DNA of 64,000 nt from Allomuricauda sp. TMED12. Its GTDB lineage: Bacteria > Bacteroidota > Bacteroidia > Flavobacteriales > Flavobacteriaceae. Position numbers and translations under genes: made by a program. The stretch lies in assembly GCA_002167435.2 (NCBI GenBank), contig NHBR02000002.1, positions 20,797 to 84,796 of the forward strand. Direction: 5' to 3'. Position 1 is the first letter of the stretch. Every line of letters begins with the position of its first letter. The notes beneath the pieces were generated by a model. That model was given only the letters and a program-made list of their open reading frames with translations, did no database searches and was not told where the DNA came from. This document shows, piece by piece, positions 8,627 to 17,715 of the stretch.

Positions 8627-8830
8627 ATTTATTCTTTAAATTACCGCCAACATTTAAAAATGTAAATCGCTTTAAATGATTTATACTAACCAATACTGAA
8701 ACGAGTTCAGCACAGGTAACGAAGTTAACAGAAAAAACTTACAAGTACTTGTGGTTTTCCGTAAGTACTCAACACTTTTATCAACAGTAATGCATTGGTA
8801 TAGCGTGCAGTAGGTATATATCAGACGTTT

Positions 8831-10423
8831 TTATACATCCGGTTGGTTTGGCTCAAAGGCTACATCCAATCGCTGTACTTTTGGGTATTTCTCCGGTGTT
8901 AGTGTAAAAAAGATGTTTACTTTCCCATTTTCGGCCTGTAGGGTGTAGCGTCCCCGTAGCTGGTTTATGGGGTGTAGGTCACCCACCGCTTCAATGGCCC
9001 CGGCTTTTTCCAAAACTTCCTGTATGGCTGCCCTTCTTTTTTCTCGCGATCGGTCCAAGTAAAAATTCTCGGCCAGGAGCTGCTCTTCCAAAGCGGGTTC
9101 CCATTGCTGGATCAGTTGGGTAAGCTGTTCTTGTCGTTCCAACAGCACATCGGAAGCGGGCAATTTCCGTGGTTGTAGATTGGCAGTCTCAAACAATAGT
9201 TTACTAAGCTCGTTAAAGGACCAGGGCGAGGTATAGGTAAGGTTGCAAAAGGCCATAATGCCTACGCCATATTCGGGGTAAAAGGTATAGTTGCTGCCAA
9301 AGCCGGGCAACGCGCCCCCGTGCGAGACCCTTTTAAGGCCATTGCAGTATTCCGTAATGCCCAATCCAAAACCGTAACCGGCCAATACAGCACAATCGTC
9401 ACCCTTATAATCCCTTGCATTGGCATACAACCTTGGGAACTGTGGCGTTTGCATTTCGCGCAACGAACTCCGTTTTATGGGGCCATTGTCATCATCGTTT
9501 CGTGGAGGCCAGGCCGAAAGATGAAAGCTTACATATTTACTAAAATCTTCTATGGAGGTGATGAGCCCTCCCATGGCGCCAAAAGAGCCGTCGTGCAGCA
9601 TAGGTTCCAGTTCCCACTGCTCATCTTCCCAGCGATACCCGATGGCCAGTTGTTCTTCGGGAATGCCTTCGTATTCCCAATAGGTGTGGTCCATGCCCAA
9701 GGGCTTAAAAATATTTTGGGTGATATAGTCCTGATAGGGCATCCCAGAAACCTTGGAAACAATATGCCCTAAAAGGGCATAGCCGGTATTGCTGTATTCG
9801 TACCCGTAGGAAGGAACATTGGAAAAGGAGATTCCTTCATCCACTAGATCGATCAACATTTCATCGGGTTCGTCCAATTGGCGGTCGCCCCAGGGATTGT
9901 CCTCGGGAAACCCGGCCGTCATGGTCAACAGGTTTTCAATGTCTATGGTCGGTGCATCCTTGGTCAGGTAGGTGAGCTTCGACATTTCGGGAACATACTT
10001 GCTGACAGGGTCGTTCAGCGACAGTTTTCCTTCATCCCTAAGCTTTATAATGGCCATTGCGGTAAAACTTTTGGTCATGGAGGCTATTCGGAAAGCGGAT
10101 GAGGGCGAAGCAGGAATCTCCTTCTCAAGGTTCAGGTATCCGGTGGAAGAAGTAAACACCAATTCGTTGTCCACTACAATTCCGAAGGCAACCCCCGGTA
10201 AATGCTCGGCCTTGGCATGCTCCTCGATGGATTTTTGTAGCTCGGGGGCTATTTTTTTGATTTTTGCTATCCGATCATCGGGCTCAAAAATCGGCGCTTT
10301 GTACGATTCGGAATAGGAGCGGACTGGACTTTCGACCGTTGTTTCGGTGGTTTGTTTTGTATTGCAGGAGAAAAGGCTCATCACCAAACAAATGGCGGTA
10401 AGCTGGTAAAGTAAGTGTTTCAT
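8831..10423 (-). CDS. Serine hydrolase, beta-lactamase/class C family, lipoprotein
   Basis: The 530-residue protein has a lipobox (SLFSC, Cys20). The penicillin-binding fold is marked by SxxK at Ser115-Lys118 (ASMTKS), YSN at 210-212 and a later SHGG motif (RVSHGGALPGFGS). Such lipid-anchored enzymes include esterases, D-aminopeptidases and beta-lactamase relatives; the substrate is not readable. The last 110 residues form an extra helical and beta domain. It is paralogous to the serine hydrolase at 46404-47597. It probably shares a direction-only cluster with the deacetylase gene upstream. Confidence 0.85.
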   Translation of the reverse strand: MKHLLYQLTAICLVMSLFSCNTKQTTETTVESPVRSYSESYKAPIFEPDDRIAKIKKIAPELQKSIEEHAKAEHLPGVAFGIVVDNELVFTSSTGYLNLEKEIPASPSSAFRIASMTKSFTAMAIIKLRDEGKLSLNDPVSKYVPEMSKLTYLTKDAPTIDIENLLTMTAGFPEDNPWGDRQLDEPDEMLIDLVDEGISFSNVPSYGYEYSNTGYALLGHIVSKVSGMPYQDYITQNIFKPLGMDHTYWEYEGIPEEQLAIGYRWEDEQWELEPMLHDGSFGAMGGLITSIEDFSKYVSFHLSAWPPRNDDDNGPIKRSSLREMQTPQFPRLYANARDYKGDDCAVLAGYGFGLGITEYCNGLKRVSHGGALPGFGSNYTFYPEYGVGIMAFCNLTYTSPWSFNELSKLLFETANLQPRKLPASDVLLERQEQLTQLIQQWEPALEEQLLAENFYLDRSREKRRAAIQEVLEKAGAIEAVGDLHPINQLRGRYTLQAENGKVNIFFTLTPEKYPKVQRLDVAFEPNQPDV

Positions 10424-10466
10424 TATTGTTGTGTTAGATGGTGCATGTTAAAGATAGGATTCATTT

Positions 10467-11339
10467 TTAAAATGAATTGAAGGTTTTAATATCGCCCCAG
10501 GTTACCAATTGGATGTTGTGCTTTTGGAGGGTTGCTTTGGTCTTTTCACTGGTAAAAAAGTCAAAGTCCTGTTGTCGCCAATTGGAACCAAAATTGGGAT
10601 GGTTGATGGTGACCCCTTGCATTTCGTGTTCGTCAAAGGCAGGGTGGATCAAGATGAGATTTAGTCCAGGGTTTAAATTTTCCAAAATGGATTGATAATA
10701 GGCCGCCAATCCTTCCTTTTCAAAATAGTGGAACTCGCCCACGTAGGTATGGTCGATTACAAAGTCATCTTTTTTAATGTGGATTTTGGGATCTAGACCT
10801 ACCATTTGCATTACTTGCTCATTCACCAAAACGGAAAGATTGTAATGTTCTCCCAAGCGTTTATAAATTTTTAAATACTCGGGATGGGAACCCACACTAT
10901 ACATATGTGAATCGATATGGGTGGGGGCGAGGCCATAATTAAGAGCTTTTTCTATCTGGGCCCGGAGTTCTTTTTCCACATCTTCGGGAGTTGCATTTTC
11001 GCGCAGTTGTTCCCTTTTTTTAAAGAAATGTCCGTGCTCGTCCACCAAACTGGGCACTTCGGAAACGGGCAACACGGGCCCAAAACGGTAATTTTCCCAT
11101 TCGCAAGTAAGAGTAAGGTGAATCCCGAGATCGTATTGCGGGTTGTTTTTGGCGAACTTGGCCATTTCGTGAAACCACGCACAGGGTACCATAATACTGT
11201 AGGAATTCACGATGCCTTTTTCCAACGCTTGAATGGTAGCTTGATTTTCGGAATGTGCAAGACCAGCATCGTCTGCGTGAATAATCAATAGTTTGGTGTT
11301 CTTTTCAAATCCCAATCGTTGTGCTGTGTTCATTTGCAA
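10467..11339 (-). CDS. ChbG/HpnK (YdjC-like) carbohydrate deacetylase
   Basis: The 290-residue cytosolic protein has the YdjC-type metal site: HADDAGL near residue 21, [12 protein letters not shown] near 71, and [16 protein letters not shown] near 139. The family removes acetyl groups from N-acetylated sugars such as diacetylchitobiose. The length fits the family. It lies 27 bases downstream of the GH51 gene and 43 bases before the serine hydrolase gene, all on the minus strand, so the three may be co-transcribed and handle imported sugars. Confidence 0.85.
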   Translation of the reverse strand: MQMNTAQRLGFEKNTKLLIIHADDAGLAHSENQATIQALEKGIVNSYSIMVPCAWFHEMAKFAKNNPQYDLGIHLTLTCEWENYRFGPVLPVSEVPSLVDEHGHFFKKREQLRENATPEDVEKELRAQIEKALNYGLAPTHIDSHMYSVGSHPEYLKIYKRLGEHYNLSVLVNEQVMQMVGLDPKIHIKKDDFVIDHTYVGEFHYFEKEGLAAYYQSILENLNPGLNLILIHPAFDEHEMQGVTINHPNFGSNWRQQDFDFFTSEKTKATLQKHNIQLVTWGDIKTFNSF

Positions 11340-11366
11340 AAAGAAGTTTTGTTGATAGCGAATGTA

Positions 11367-12893
11367 CTATTGAAGTTGCACCAAGACAATGGAATGTGGT
11401 GGAATTTCCACGCTAAGATTGTTGCCTTTCGCTTTGGCGACATCAAAATCTTGAATCATTACCTTTTCTTTTTTACCAAAATCGTTGTAATCCGTTATGT
11501 TATTCGCACTTACAATTTTGCCGCTGATATTTTTAAAGGATTTGCCCAAATCAAAATTGAGGGGCATGGCCTCGTCGGGATTGGCATTGGTGATGGTAAT
11601 GTTGACCATTCCATCTTTTTCGGATGCCGAAGCTGTTAACCCGGGAATGGATTCGCCATCGAATTCATAGTTTTCTGTTTCCAGGGTAGTGGGGATGAGC
11701 TGGGCATCTTGGTGGACATTGTACAATTGAAATGCATAGTAGGTGGGGGTTTTGACCATTTGTGCCCCGTTGGTGCGAATCACGGATTGCAAAACATTTA
11801 CAATTTGAGCTACGTTCGCCATACTAATGCGGTCTGCATGGTTATTGAAAATATTCAGGTTGATCCCGGCCACCAAGGCATCGCGTAGCGTGTTTTGCTG
11901 TTGTAAAAAACCTTCTTTGGTACCAGGGAGTTTATCGTACCACGTGCCCCATTCGTCCACCATCAGTTTTATCTTTTTATCTGGATCGTATTTATCCATG
12001 ATGACCAAATGTTGTTGGATATAATCTTCGATAACCATGGTGTTCTTTATGGTCTTGAACCACATTTCCTCACCAAAATCGGTGGAAGAGCCCTTGCTGC
12101 TCCAATCTTTGGTGGGAAGGGTGTAGTAGTGGAGCGAAAGACCTTGTGCCAAATAAGTTTTATTGTCGAGTGTTTCCAGTATCTTTTCGGTCCAATTGGT
12201 ATCTCCTCCGGAAGGCCCACAAATCACTTTTTGAAAATCCTCCCCGCGAATGTAGGAAGAGAAATTCCGGAATACATTCGCGTAATAATCAGGGGCCATA
12301 TCGCCACCGCATCCCCAGTTTTCGTTTCCGATGCCCCAGAACTTTACATTCCAGGGTTCTTCGCGTCCGTTTTTTTTGCGCAAGGCCGTCATGGGGCTTT
12401 CGTTGCTCGAGGTCACATATTCCACCCAATCGCGGGCTTCTTGGACAGTACCCGAACCCACATTGATGCTCAAGTAGGGTTCTGTACCAATGAGTTCACA
12501 AAAGGTTAAAAATTCGTGGGTACCAAAGCTGTTGTCTTCCGTAACGCCGCCCCAAAATACGTTTACAATGGAAGGTCGGTCCTCTTTCGGGCCAATGCCA
12601 TCTTTCCAATGGTAGGTGTCGGCAAAACACCCCCCAGGCCAACGCAATACGGGAACCTTCAATTCTTTTAAGGCTTCTACTACGTCGGTTCTATACCCGT
12701 TTATATTGGGTATTTCGGAATCCTCACCTACATAGATACCTTCATAAATACAGGTGCCCAAATGTTCTGAGAAATGGCCGTAGATCTCTTTTTCTATTTT
12801 GATGTTGGAGTCGTCAAAATTTAAAGTCAGTTGGTTTTGTCCAAAAAGGTTGTAGCTGAGAACAAGGCAGAAGGCCAGTGCAAGATGTTTCAT
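11367..12893 (-). CDS. GH51 alpha-L-arabinofuranosidase, exported
   Basis: The 508-residue protein has a signal peptide ending near NLFGQ. GH51 motifs are YGHFSEHLG, LRWPGGCFADTYHWKDGIG, GIGNENWGCGG with acid/base Glu191, and LMVDEWGTWYD with nucleophile Glu314. It releases terminal arabinofuranose from arabinan or arabinoxylan. The C-terminal beta domain (residues about 400-508) is typical of the family. The signal peptide points to the periplasm. Downstream on the same strand lie a YdjC-like deacetylase and a serine hydrolase. No SusC/SusD pair is nearby. Confidence 0.92.
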   Translation of the reverse strand: MKHLALAFCLVLSYNLFGQNQLTLNFDDSNIKIEKEIYGHFSEHLGTCIYEGIYVGEDSEIPNINGYRTDVVEALKELKVPVLRWPGGCFADTYHWKDGIGPKEDRPSIVNVFWGGVTEDNSFGTHEFLTFCELIGTEPYLSINVGSGTVQEARDWVEYVTSSNESPMTALRKKNGREEPWNVKFWGIGNENWGCGGDMAPDYYANVFRNFSSYIRGEDFQKVICGPSGGDTNWTEKILETLDNKTYLAQGLSLHYYTLPTKDWSSKGSSTDFGEEMWFKTIKNTMVIEDYIQQHLVIMDKYDPDKKIKLMVDEWGTWYDKLPGTKEGFLQQQNTLRDALVAGINLNIFNNHADRISMANVAQIVNVLQSVIRTNGAQMVKTPTYYAFQLYNVHQDAQLIPTTLETENYEFDGESIPGLTASASEKDGMVNITITNANPDEAMPLNFDLGKSFKNISGKIVSANNITDYNDFGKKEKVMIQDFDVAKAKGNNLSVEIPPHSIVLVQLQ

Positions 12894-13022
12894 TGGTATT
12901 GGTTAGTTTGATGATTATGTGCTTACTAAATGTAAGAAGTAAAAGTCTAACCTCCTATACAATCCAGTTTTACCTCTTTAAAATAAACATAAGTGGTTGT
13001 TTTTTTTGAAATCAAAAAACAA

Positions 13023-13053
13023 AAAAGCCAGCAGCAAAATACCACTGGCTTTT
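13023..13053 (-). terminator. Intrinsic terminator after the amidohydrolase gene
   Basis: The arms AAAAGCCAG (13023-13031) and CTGGCTTTT (13045-13053) are perfectly complementary. A run of A to the left gives a T-tract on the minus strand. It starts 20 bases beyond the stop codon at 13073. Confidence 0.85.
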
Positions 13054-13072
13054 AAATATAATTTAAAAGAGG

Positions 13073-15118
13073 TTATTCGGTTACCTCAGGTTTTTGGGTA
13101 AATGGGGTGATCCCGAATTCAGGATATACCTCGGAAGGGTAGTAAAAAGTTCCGTTACTCGATACCATAGCAATGGTTTTAATGGCTTTAATGTCCTCCA
13201 GTGGGTTACCGGGCACCAAGAAGAAATCGGCCAATTTACCGGGTTCAATGCTTCCCAAATCTTCCTGACCTAGATACTGTGCCATGTCGTAACTGGCCAA
13301 TTTTAAGACTTCGGCAGGGGTGTAGCCCAGTTGTTGGTTGTACAGTTCCATTTCACGGTGCAGGTTAAAAGCACCGCCCAAATCGGTTCCGGCCACGATC
13401 AAAATACCTTCGTCCTTCATGAGTTTTAGGGTTTCCACAATTTTATCGTAGGCTTCGCGATAGGCTTTGTCCTCCTCTTCGTCCGCAATCTGGGCCAGGG
13501 CCACTTTTAGGCTACGTTGCTCGTTGGGTGGCATATTATCCACATAATCCAAAGCGCCGGGCGTTACTTCTCCGTTTCGGGAAAGCATTAAACGCTCGTG
13601 GATGGCCAATGTGGGATCCATGGCTGTTTTGTTCGCTACAAACAGGTCCAAGGTTTCTTGCACCTTCGGGCTGTTCAAATCGAGATCGGGGAAACGTTTC
13701 ATGGCGGTTAGTCGTAACAATGTTCTTGTGTCTTCCTCAGGTTCCAACACCCAGCCCAGCATGGTTTGGTTAATGTGGGTCATCTCGTCATAACCAGCCC
13801 GTAGCATATCGTTGGCGTTGGAGAATGCAGGCACGTGACCGGCTACGAACAAGCCTTGGTCGTGCGCTTTTTTTACAATGGCAGGGGCCCAATCGCCGTT
13901 CATGCTATTGTAAAGTTTTACGCCGTAAAAGCCGAGACTGTCGTAAGTATCCACAGCGGCAAGAGCTTCTTCTTGGCTTTCCACCAAAATGCCGTTGTTG
14001 CTGCTGTACGGACTTTTCCCTTCTATAAACCCAAGGCGGGTAACACGGGGTCCGGCCAATATGCCGGTGTTTATTTTCTCGATCAAGTTACTCAGTACTT
14101 CGGTGTTGTTTCCCATATCTCGGAAAGAGGTCACGCCCGCCAAAACGTTCAACAAGGCGCCGTTGTCGCCGGTGTGGGCATGCATTTCGTACAATCCGGG
14201 AACTAAAGTTCCCCCGTTGCCCTCGATCACTACTTCATCTTCACCAGAGGCATCGGCAGCTTCGACAGCGGTAATTTTTTCACCTTCGACCACCACGGAA
14301 ACAGGGTCGGTCAAGGACAGTGTCTTGGGGTCAAAAACCTTTACATTTTTGATGCGTACCTTTTTTCCGTAATTGTGGGCATATTCCTTTTGAAGTTTTT
14401 CATAGCGCTCGGCAGAATAGTTTTCGGCCAATTCGCGCAAGCCTTTTTCTTCGGCTTCGTAGCCATCCCGAATTACAATATATCTTGGAGAGATTGCCGC
14501 AAAGAACTCCTTGTTTTCATCCATAATAAAATAGGAAGGGTTCATCTCCGCACCGGAAAGCGCGTAGGTGGTCAAGGCCAATTCGCCTTCACCTGATGCG
14601 TTTGGCACGGTCACATCCTCCATTTTGGTCAGGGTCAAGTTTCCGGCCGGAAGCACGGGCAAGGTGTTCTCAGGTGCGTTCAAAAGTAAGCGCGCAGCCA
14701 AAACCGCGGTGTATGGGCTTCCAAATTGGTTTACGTAGATCTGTGGGGCATCCACAGTGGCACTTCCAGAGCCAGTGGCATCGGACCAAGAGGCTTCTCC
14801 ACCCTCGAGGGAGAACTGCTCGTTAACGGCATTGCCAAAGGTGGTGTTTCCAGTGACTTCCCAGTTTACGGGATAGCCCTCAGCGTTCAGTACAATGGTT
14901 TCTTTCATGGTTGGGCCACGACCATTGTTTTTGTAATCGTAATCGATGTTGATGGTGTCCCCAGAGGTGTTGGCTTTCATAAAGCCTACCTTGTTTTCAC
15001 CGACGATCACAGTGAAATTTTCTTCCCCTTGGTAATCGGCCAAAGAAGAGGTTGGTTCCTTTTTACAAGAAAAGCTGGCCATCAAAACAAAGGCCAGCAA
15101 TGTAATTTTGAGTTTCAT
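13073..15118 (-). CDS. Amidohydrolase-family lipoprotein
   Basis: The 681-residue lipoprotein (SFSC, Cys18) has a beta-rich N-terminal domain of about 240 residues, then a TIM-barrel amidohydrolase domain. Metal and active-site motifs are EMHAHTG, GVKLYNS with a probable carbamylated Lys, GHVPAF, DEMTHIN and AGTDLGGAFN. The C-terminal GSIEPGKLADFFLV is the usual imidazolonepropionase/prolidase-like ending. Members hydrolyse cyclic amides or dipeptides; the substrate here is unknown. The N-terminal extension is longer than in plain amidohydrolases. It ends at a clear terminator. Confidence 0.85.
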   Translation of the reverse strand: MKLKITLLAFVLMASFSCKKEPTSSLADYQGEENFTVIVGENKVGFMKANTSGDTINIDYDYKNNGRGPTMKETIVLNAEGYPVNWEVTGNTTFGNAVNEQFSLEGGEASWSDATGSGSATVDAPQIYVNQFGSPYTAVLAARLLLNAPENTLPVLPAGNLTLTKMEDVTVPNASGEGELALTTYALSGAEMNPSYFIMDENKEFFAAISPRYIVIRDGYEAEEKGLRELAENYSAERYEKLQKEYAHNYGKKVRIKNVKVFDPKTLSLTDPVSVVVEGEKITAVEAADASGEDEVVIEGNGGTLVPGLYEMHAHTGDNGALLNVLAGVTSFRDMGNNTEVLSNLIEKINTGILAGPRVTRLGFIEGKSPYSSNNGILVESQEEALAAVDTYDSLGFYGVKLYNSMNGDWAPAIVKKAHDQGLFVAGHVPAFSNANDMLRAGYDEMTHINQTMLGWVLEPEEDTRTLLRLTAMKRFPDLDLNSPKVQETLDLFVANKTAMDPTLAIHERLMLSRNGEVTPGALDYVDNMPPNEQRSLKVALAQIADEEEDKAYREAYDKIVETLKLMKDEGILIVAGTDLGGAFNLHREMELYNQQLGYTPAEVLKLASYDMAQYLGQEDLGSIEPGKLADFFLVPGNPLEDIKAIKTIAMVSSNGTFYYPSEVYPEFGITPFTQKPEVTE

Positions 15119-15188
15119 AAAGTTGGTTTTAATGAATGCTCAATTTAGGAATTTTTGTTGAATAGTCTTGGGTTTAAGCAGACTGGTG

Positions 15189-16070
15189 TTAAGCAATTCG
15201 CAATGACATCATACTTATGGAACCGCCCACTGTTTTGTCATTGAAAAGGGTCACCTCTTCCTTTTTTCCTTTTAATGCCAAGGTGTAGAGTAGCGGCAGA
15301 TAATGCTCAGGCGTAGGAATGGACAAAGCAAAGCTGGAGCCTTGCTTATGATAATCGATCAAAGCATTGTAATTGCCATCCATGATGAATGATTTCATTT
15401 TATCATTGGCCTCCTGTGCCCAATCCCATGCATAGGTTTCGTTCAATTTTCCCCAGGCGACCTTACGAAGATTATGGACCACATTACCACTACCTACGAT
15501 CAATACTCCTTTGTACCTTAATTTTTCCAATTGTTGGGCCAACTCAAAGTGATATTGTGGGGATTTGGTATAATCCAAGCTCAATTGTATCACAGGTACA
15601 TCAGCATCTGGGTACATGTGTTTGATTACGCTCCAAGCCCCGTGGTCCAATCCCCAATGGTGGTCGAGTTCCACATCTGTCTTGGTGATCAGCTCCTTTG
15701 TCGCTTTGGCCAATTCAGGACTTCCGGGTGCAGGGTATTGCACATCGAACAACGCCTGTGGAAAACCGCCAAAATCGTGAATGGTTGGTGGGTTTTGCAT
15801 AGCAGTCACCTTGGTTCCCCGGGTTTCCCAGTGTGCCGAAACACAAAGGATAACCTTTGGTTTGGTCACTTCTTTGCCCAATTGCCTGAATCTGGAAACA
15901 AATTCATTTTCCTCAATGGCGTTCATTGGACTGCCATGTCCTAAAAATAGAACAGGCATTTTCTCCGTATTGGGGAGGCTTTCGTTTAATGAATTTAAGG
16001 TGTGTAAATCTGTCATGGCTCTAGTTAAAGGTAATAATCCCAAGGTTTTGATAAAATCTTTTCTTTTCAT
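15189..16070 (-). CDS. ygiD: YgiD/LigB-type extradiol dioxygenase
   Basis: The 293-residue protein has the LigB-type metal motifs LGHGSPMNAIEENEF, SAHWETRG, HHWGLDHGAWS and GSGNVVHNLRK, as in the 4,5-DOPA extradiol dioxygenase family. These open catechol-type rings. The core family is about 260 residues; the extra N-terminal stretch starts KRKDFIKTLGLLPL, which looks like a Tat-related leader with KR in place of RR. If real, this copy may be exported, which would be unusual for the family. It lies 60 bases downstream of the YceI gene with a hairpin between. Confidence 0.85.
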   Translation of the reverse strand: MKRKDFIKTLGLLPLTRAMTDLHTLNSLNESLPNTEKMPVLFLGHGSPMNAIEENEFVSRFRQLGKEVTKPKVILCVSAHWETRGTKVTAMQNPPTIHDFGGFPQALFDVQYPAPGSPELAKATKELITKTDVELDHHWGLDHGAWSVIKHMYPDADVPVIQLSLDYTKSPQYHFELAQQLEKLRYKGVLIVGSGNVVHNLRKVAWGKLNETYAWDWAQEANDKMKSFIMDGNYNALIDYHKQGSSFALSIPTPEHYLPLLYTLALKGKKEEVTLFNDKTVGGSISMMSLRIA

Positions 16071-16088
16071 AAAAAGCGAAAACTTTTA

Positions 16089-16117
16089 ATAGTCCGGATT
16101 CAAGGGATCCGGACTAT
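16089..16117 (-). terminator. Hairpin between the YceI and YgiD genes
   Basis: The arms TAGTCCGGA (16090-16098) and TCCGGACTA (16108-16116) are perfect. The following minus-strand sequence is only moderately T-rich, so it may attenuate rather than fully stop transcription from the YceI gene. Confidence 0.6.
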
Positions 16118-16130
16118 CAACATACTGTAA

Positions 16131-16661
16131 TTATGCTTCGGTCTTTGCAAATTGAACCTCTGCGGTAATTTTCACATCATCACTAACCAAAACTCCACCT
16201 GTTTCAAGGGCTGCATTCCAGTTAAGTCCAAAATCTTTACGGTTGATCTTTCCTTCAATGGAAAAACCTGCTTTTTGGTTTCCGTATGGGTCTTTCATGT
16301 AACCACCAAATTCCACATCCAGTTCCACGGTTTTAGTGGTTCCTTTGATGGTCAATTCACCTATCAAGGTGTATTCACCCTCATCTTCTTTTGTGATGGA
16401 AGTACTCTCAAATTTTAAACTGGGATAAGTCTCAACTTCAAAGAAATCGGCACTTTTTAGGTGACCATCCCGGTCTGTGTTGTTGGTAAAGACCGATGCG
16501 GCATCAACGGTTGCCGTGATTTTTGAATTTTCAAAGGTATCGCCTTCGATCGTGGCGTTGAATTTGGTGAATTCTCCCTTTACATTGGAGATCATAAGGT
16601 GTTTTACCTTAAAGGTAAGTTCACTGTGCGTTGGATCTAAATTCCAAATTGTATTTGACAT
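16131..16661 (-). CDS. YceI-family protein
   Basis: The 176-residue protein has a single YceI domain covering nearly all of it: WNLDPTHSELTFKVKHLMISNVKGEF at the start, then DGHLKSADFFEVETYPSLKFES and GELTIKGTTKTVELDVEFGG. The fold is a lipocalin-like barrel that binds isoprenoid-type lipids. No signal peptide is seen, unlike E. coli YceI, so it probably stays in the cytoplasm. The gene lies downstream of the AraC regulator on the same strand, and a link to stress or lipid quinones is possible. Confidence 0.9.
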   Translation of the reverse strand: MSNTIWNLDPTHSELTFKVKHLMISNVKGEFTKFNATIEGDTFENSKITATVDAASVFTNNTDRDGHLKSADFFEVETYPSLKFESTSITKEDEGEYTLIGELTIKGTTKTVELDVEFGGYMKDPYGNQKAGFSIEGKINRKDFGLNWNAALETGGVLVSDDVKITAEVQFAKTEA

Positions 16662-16759
16662 GTTATTGATTTTTGGGTTAATGATCTATTTGAATCTTCA
16701 GTGCAAAGATCCTGCATGAACAAGGGTAGGAGGTAATACCTTTAAGAAGATGTGTTGTA

Positions 16760-17665
16760 CTATTCGGAAATGAGCTGTTTCATTTCGTTACGAAAGGCGG
16801 TCGGGGTTTGTCCGGTCTTGCGCTTAAAGACCTTGGAGAAGTAGGCCTTTTCGTTGTAGCCAAGTTCAAACCCGATTTCTGCAATGGTTTTGTTGGTGTT
16901 GATCAACAAGTTTTTGGCTTCGGTAAGTTTTCGGGTCTCGATGATCTCTCCTACACTTTGCTGCATTACTTCTTGACAGATAAGATTGAGGTTTCGCTCG
17001 CTCATAAAAAGCTTTTCCGCATAAAAGGAAATCTTGACCGGTCTTCGAAAATTCTCTTCAAGAATATGTAGAAAATTCGCGTAGGTCTGCGAATGTGCAT
17101 TGTCCGTTTCAAGTTCCAGGTTTTCAGGTTTTTCGTTGTACACCATGGTAATCAGGGTGGTCAGCAGTTGCCTGATAATGGACAGGTTGGGATTTGTTTG
17201 TTGAATTTCATCATACATCATTTCACATAGCGAAGAGAGCCTATTGAAGCACCGATTAGTGGGAAGGGTGATGTTCGCCCTGTTATGAAAGTATCCGTAT
17301 AATTTAAAAATGGTTTCGGACATAAACTCCGAACGGAACCGAACGACCCAAAGGTCACACTCGTCATTATGGGTTTGTGGTCGTAATTTATGGGGTTTGC
17401 CTTGGGTCACAAAGGTAACGAAGGGGGCGTAAACGGTTTCATCGTCAAAATCGATAAAATGGGAAATCTTACCCTTGTTCCCAATGATCAACTCTTCAAA
17501 ATCATGTATGTGGGGTTCAATGCTTTCATCCTCCAGGGCTTTGGCATCTTCGGTGGTAAACCTGAAAATTTTAAAAAGTTGTTCCACAGCACTATAATTC
17601 TGCAAGGTAGATTCGAAAAGACTAAAATACTGTAAAACCCCGAAAAGGCAGGGTATGGAGAGCAA
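16760..17665 (-). CDS. AraC-family transcriptional regulator
   Basis: The 301-residue protein has an N-terminal cupin-like sensing domain (IEPHIHDFEELIIGNKGKISHFID, VYAPFVTFVTQGKPHKL) and a C-terminal double helix-turn-helix (ETRKLTEAKNLLINT, TIAEIGFELGYNEKAYFSKVFKRKTGQTPTAFR). The ligand is unknown. It lies between the GH29 fucosidase gene and the YceI gene, all on the minus strand; the likely targets are those neighbours or itself. The first 30 residues are hydrophobic and unlike the family, so the true start may be further in. Confidence 0.88.
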   Translation of the reverse strand: MLSIPCLFGVLQYFSLFESTLQNYSAVEQLFKIFRFTTEDAKALEDESIEPHIHDFEELIIGNKGKISHFIDFDDETVYAPFVTFVTQGKPHKLRPQTHNDECDLWVVRFRSEFMSETIFKLYGYFHNRANITLPTNRCFNRLSSLCEMMYDEIQQTNPNLSIIRQLLTTLITMVYNEKPENLELETDNAHSQTYANFLHILEENFRRPVKISFYAEKLFMSERNLNLICQEVMQQSVGEIIETRKLTEAKNLLINTNKTIAEIGFELGYNEKAYFSKVFKRKTGQTPTAFRNEMKQLISE

Positions 17666-17715
17666 AAAGAAACCATGCCAATTTTTGGTTGTTTGGTTAT
17701 AGCTTTTCCTTTGGT

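Noticed and set aside
8700..8800. Short repeats of AAGTACT and ACTTAC/GTAAGT near the ATPase start
   Set aside because: Too short and imperfect to call a binding site or terminator.
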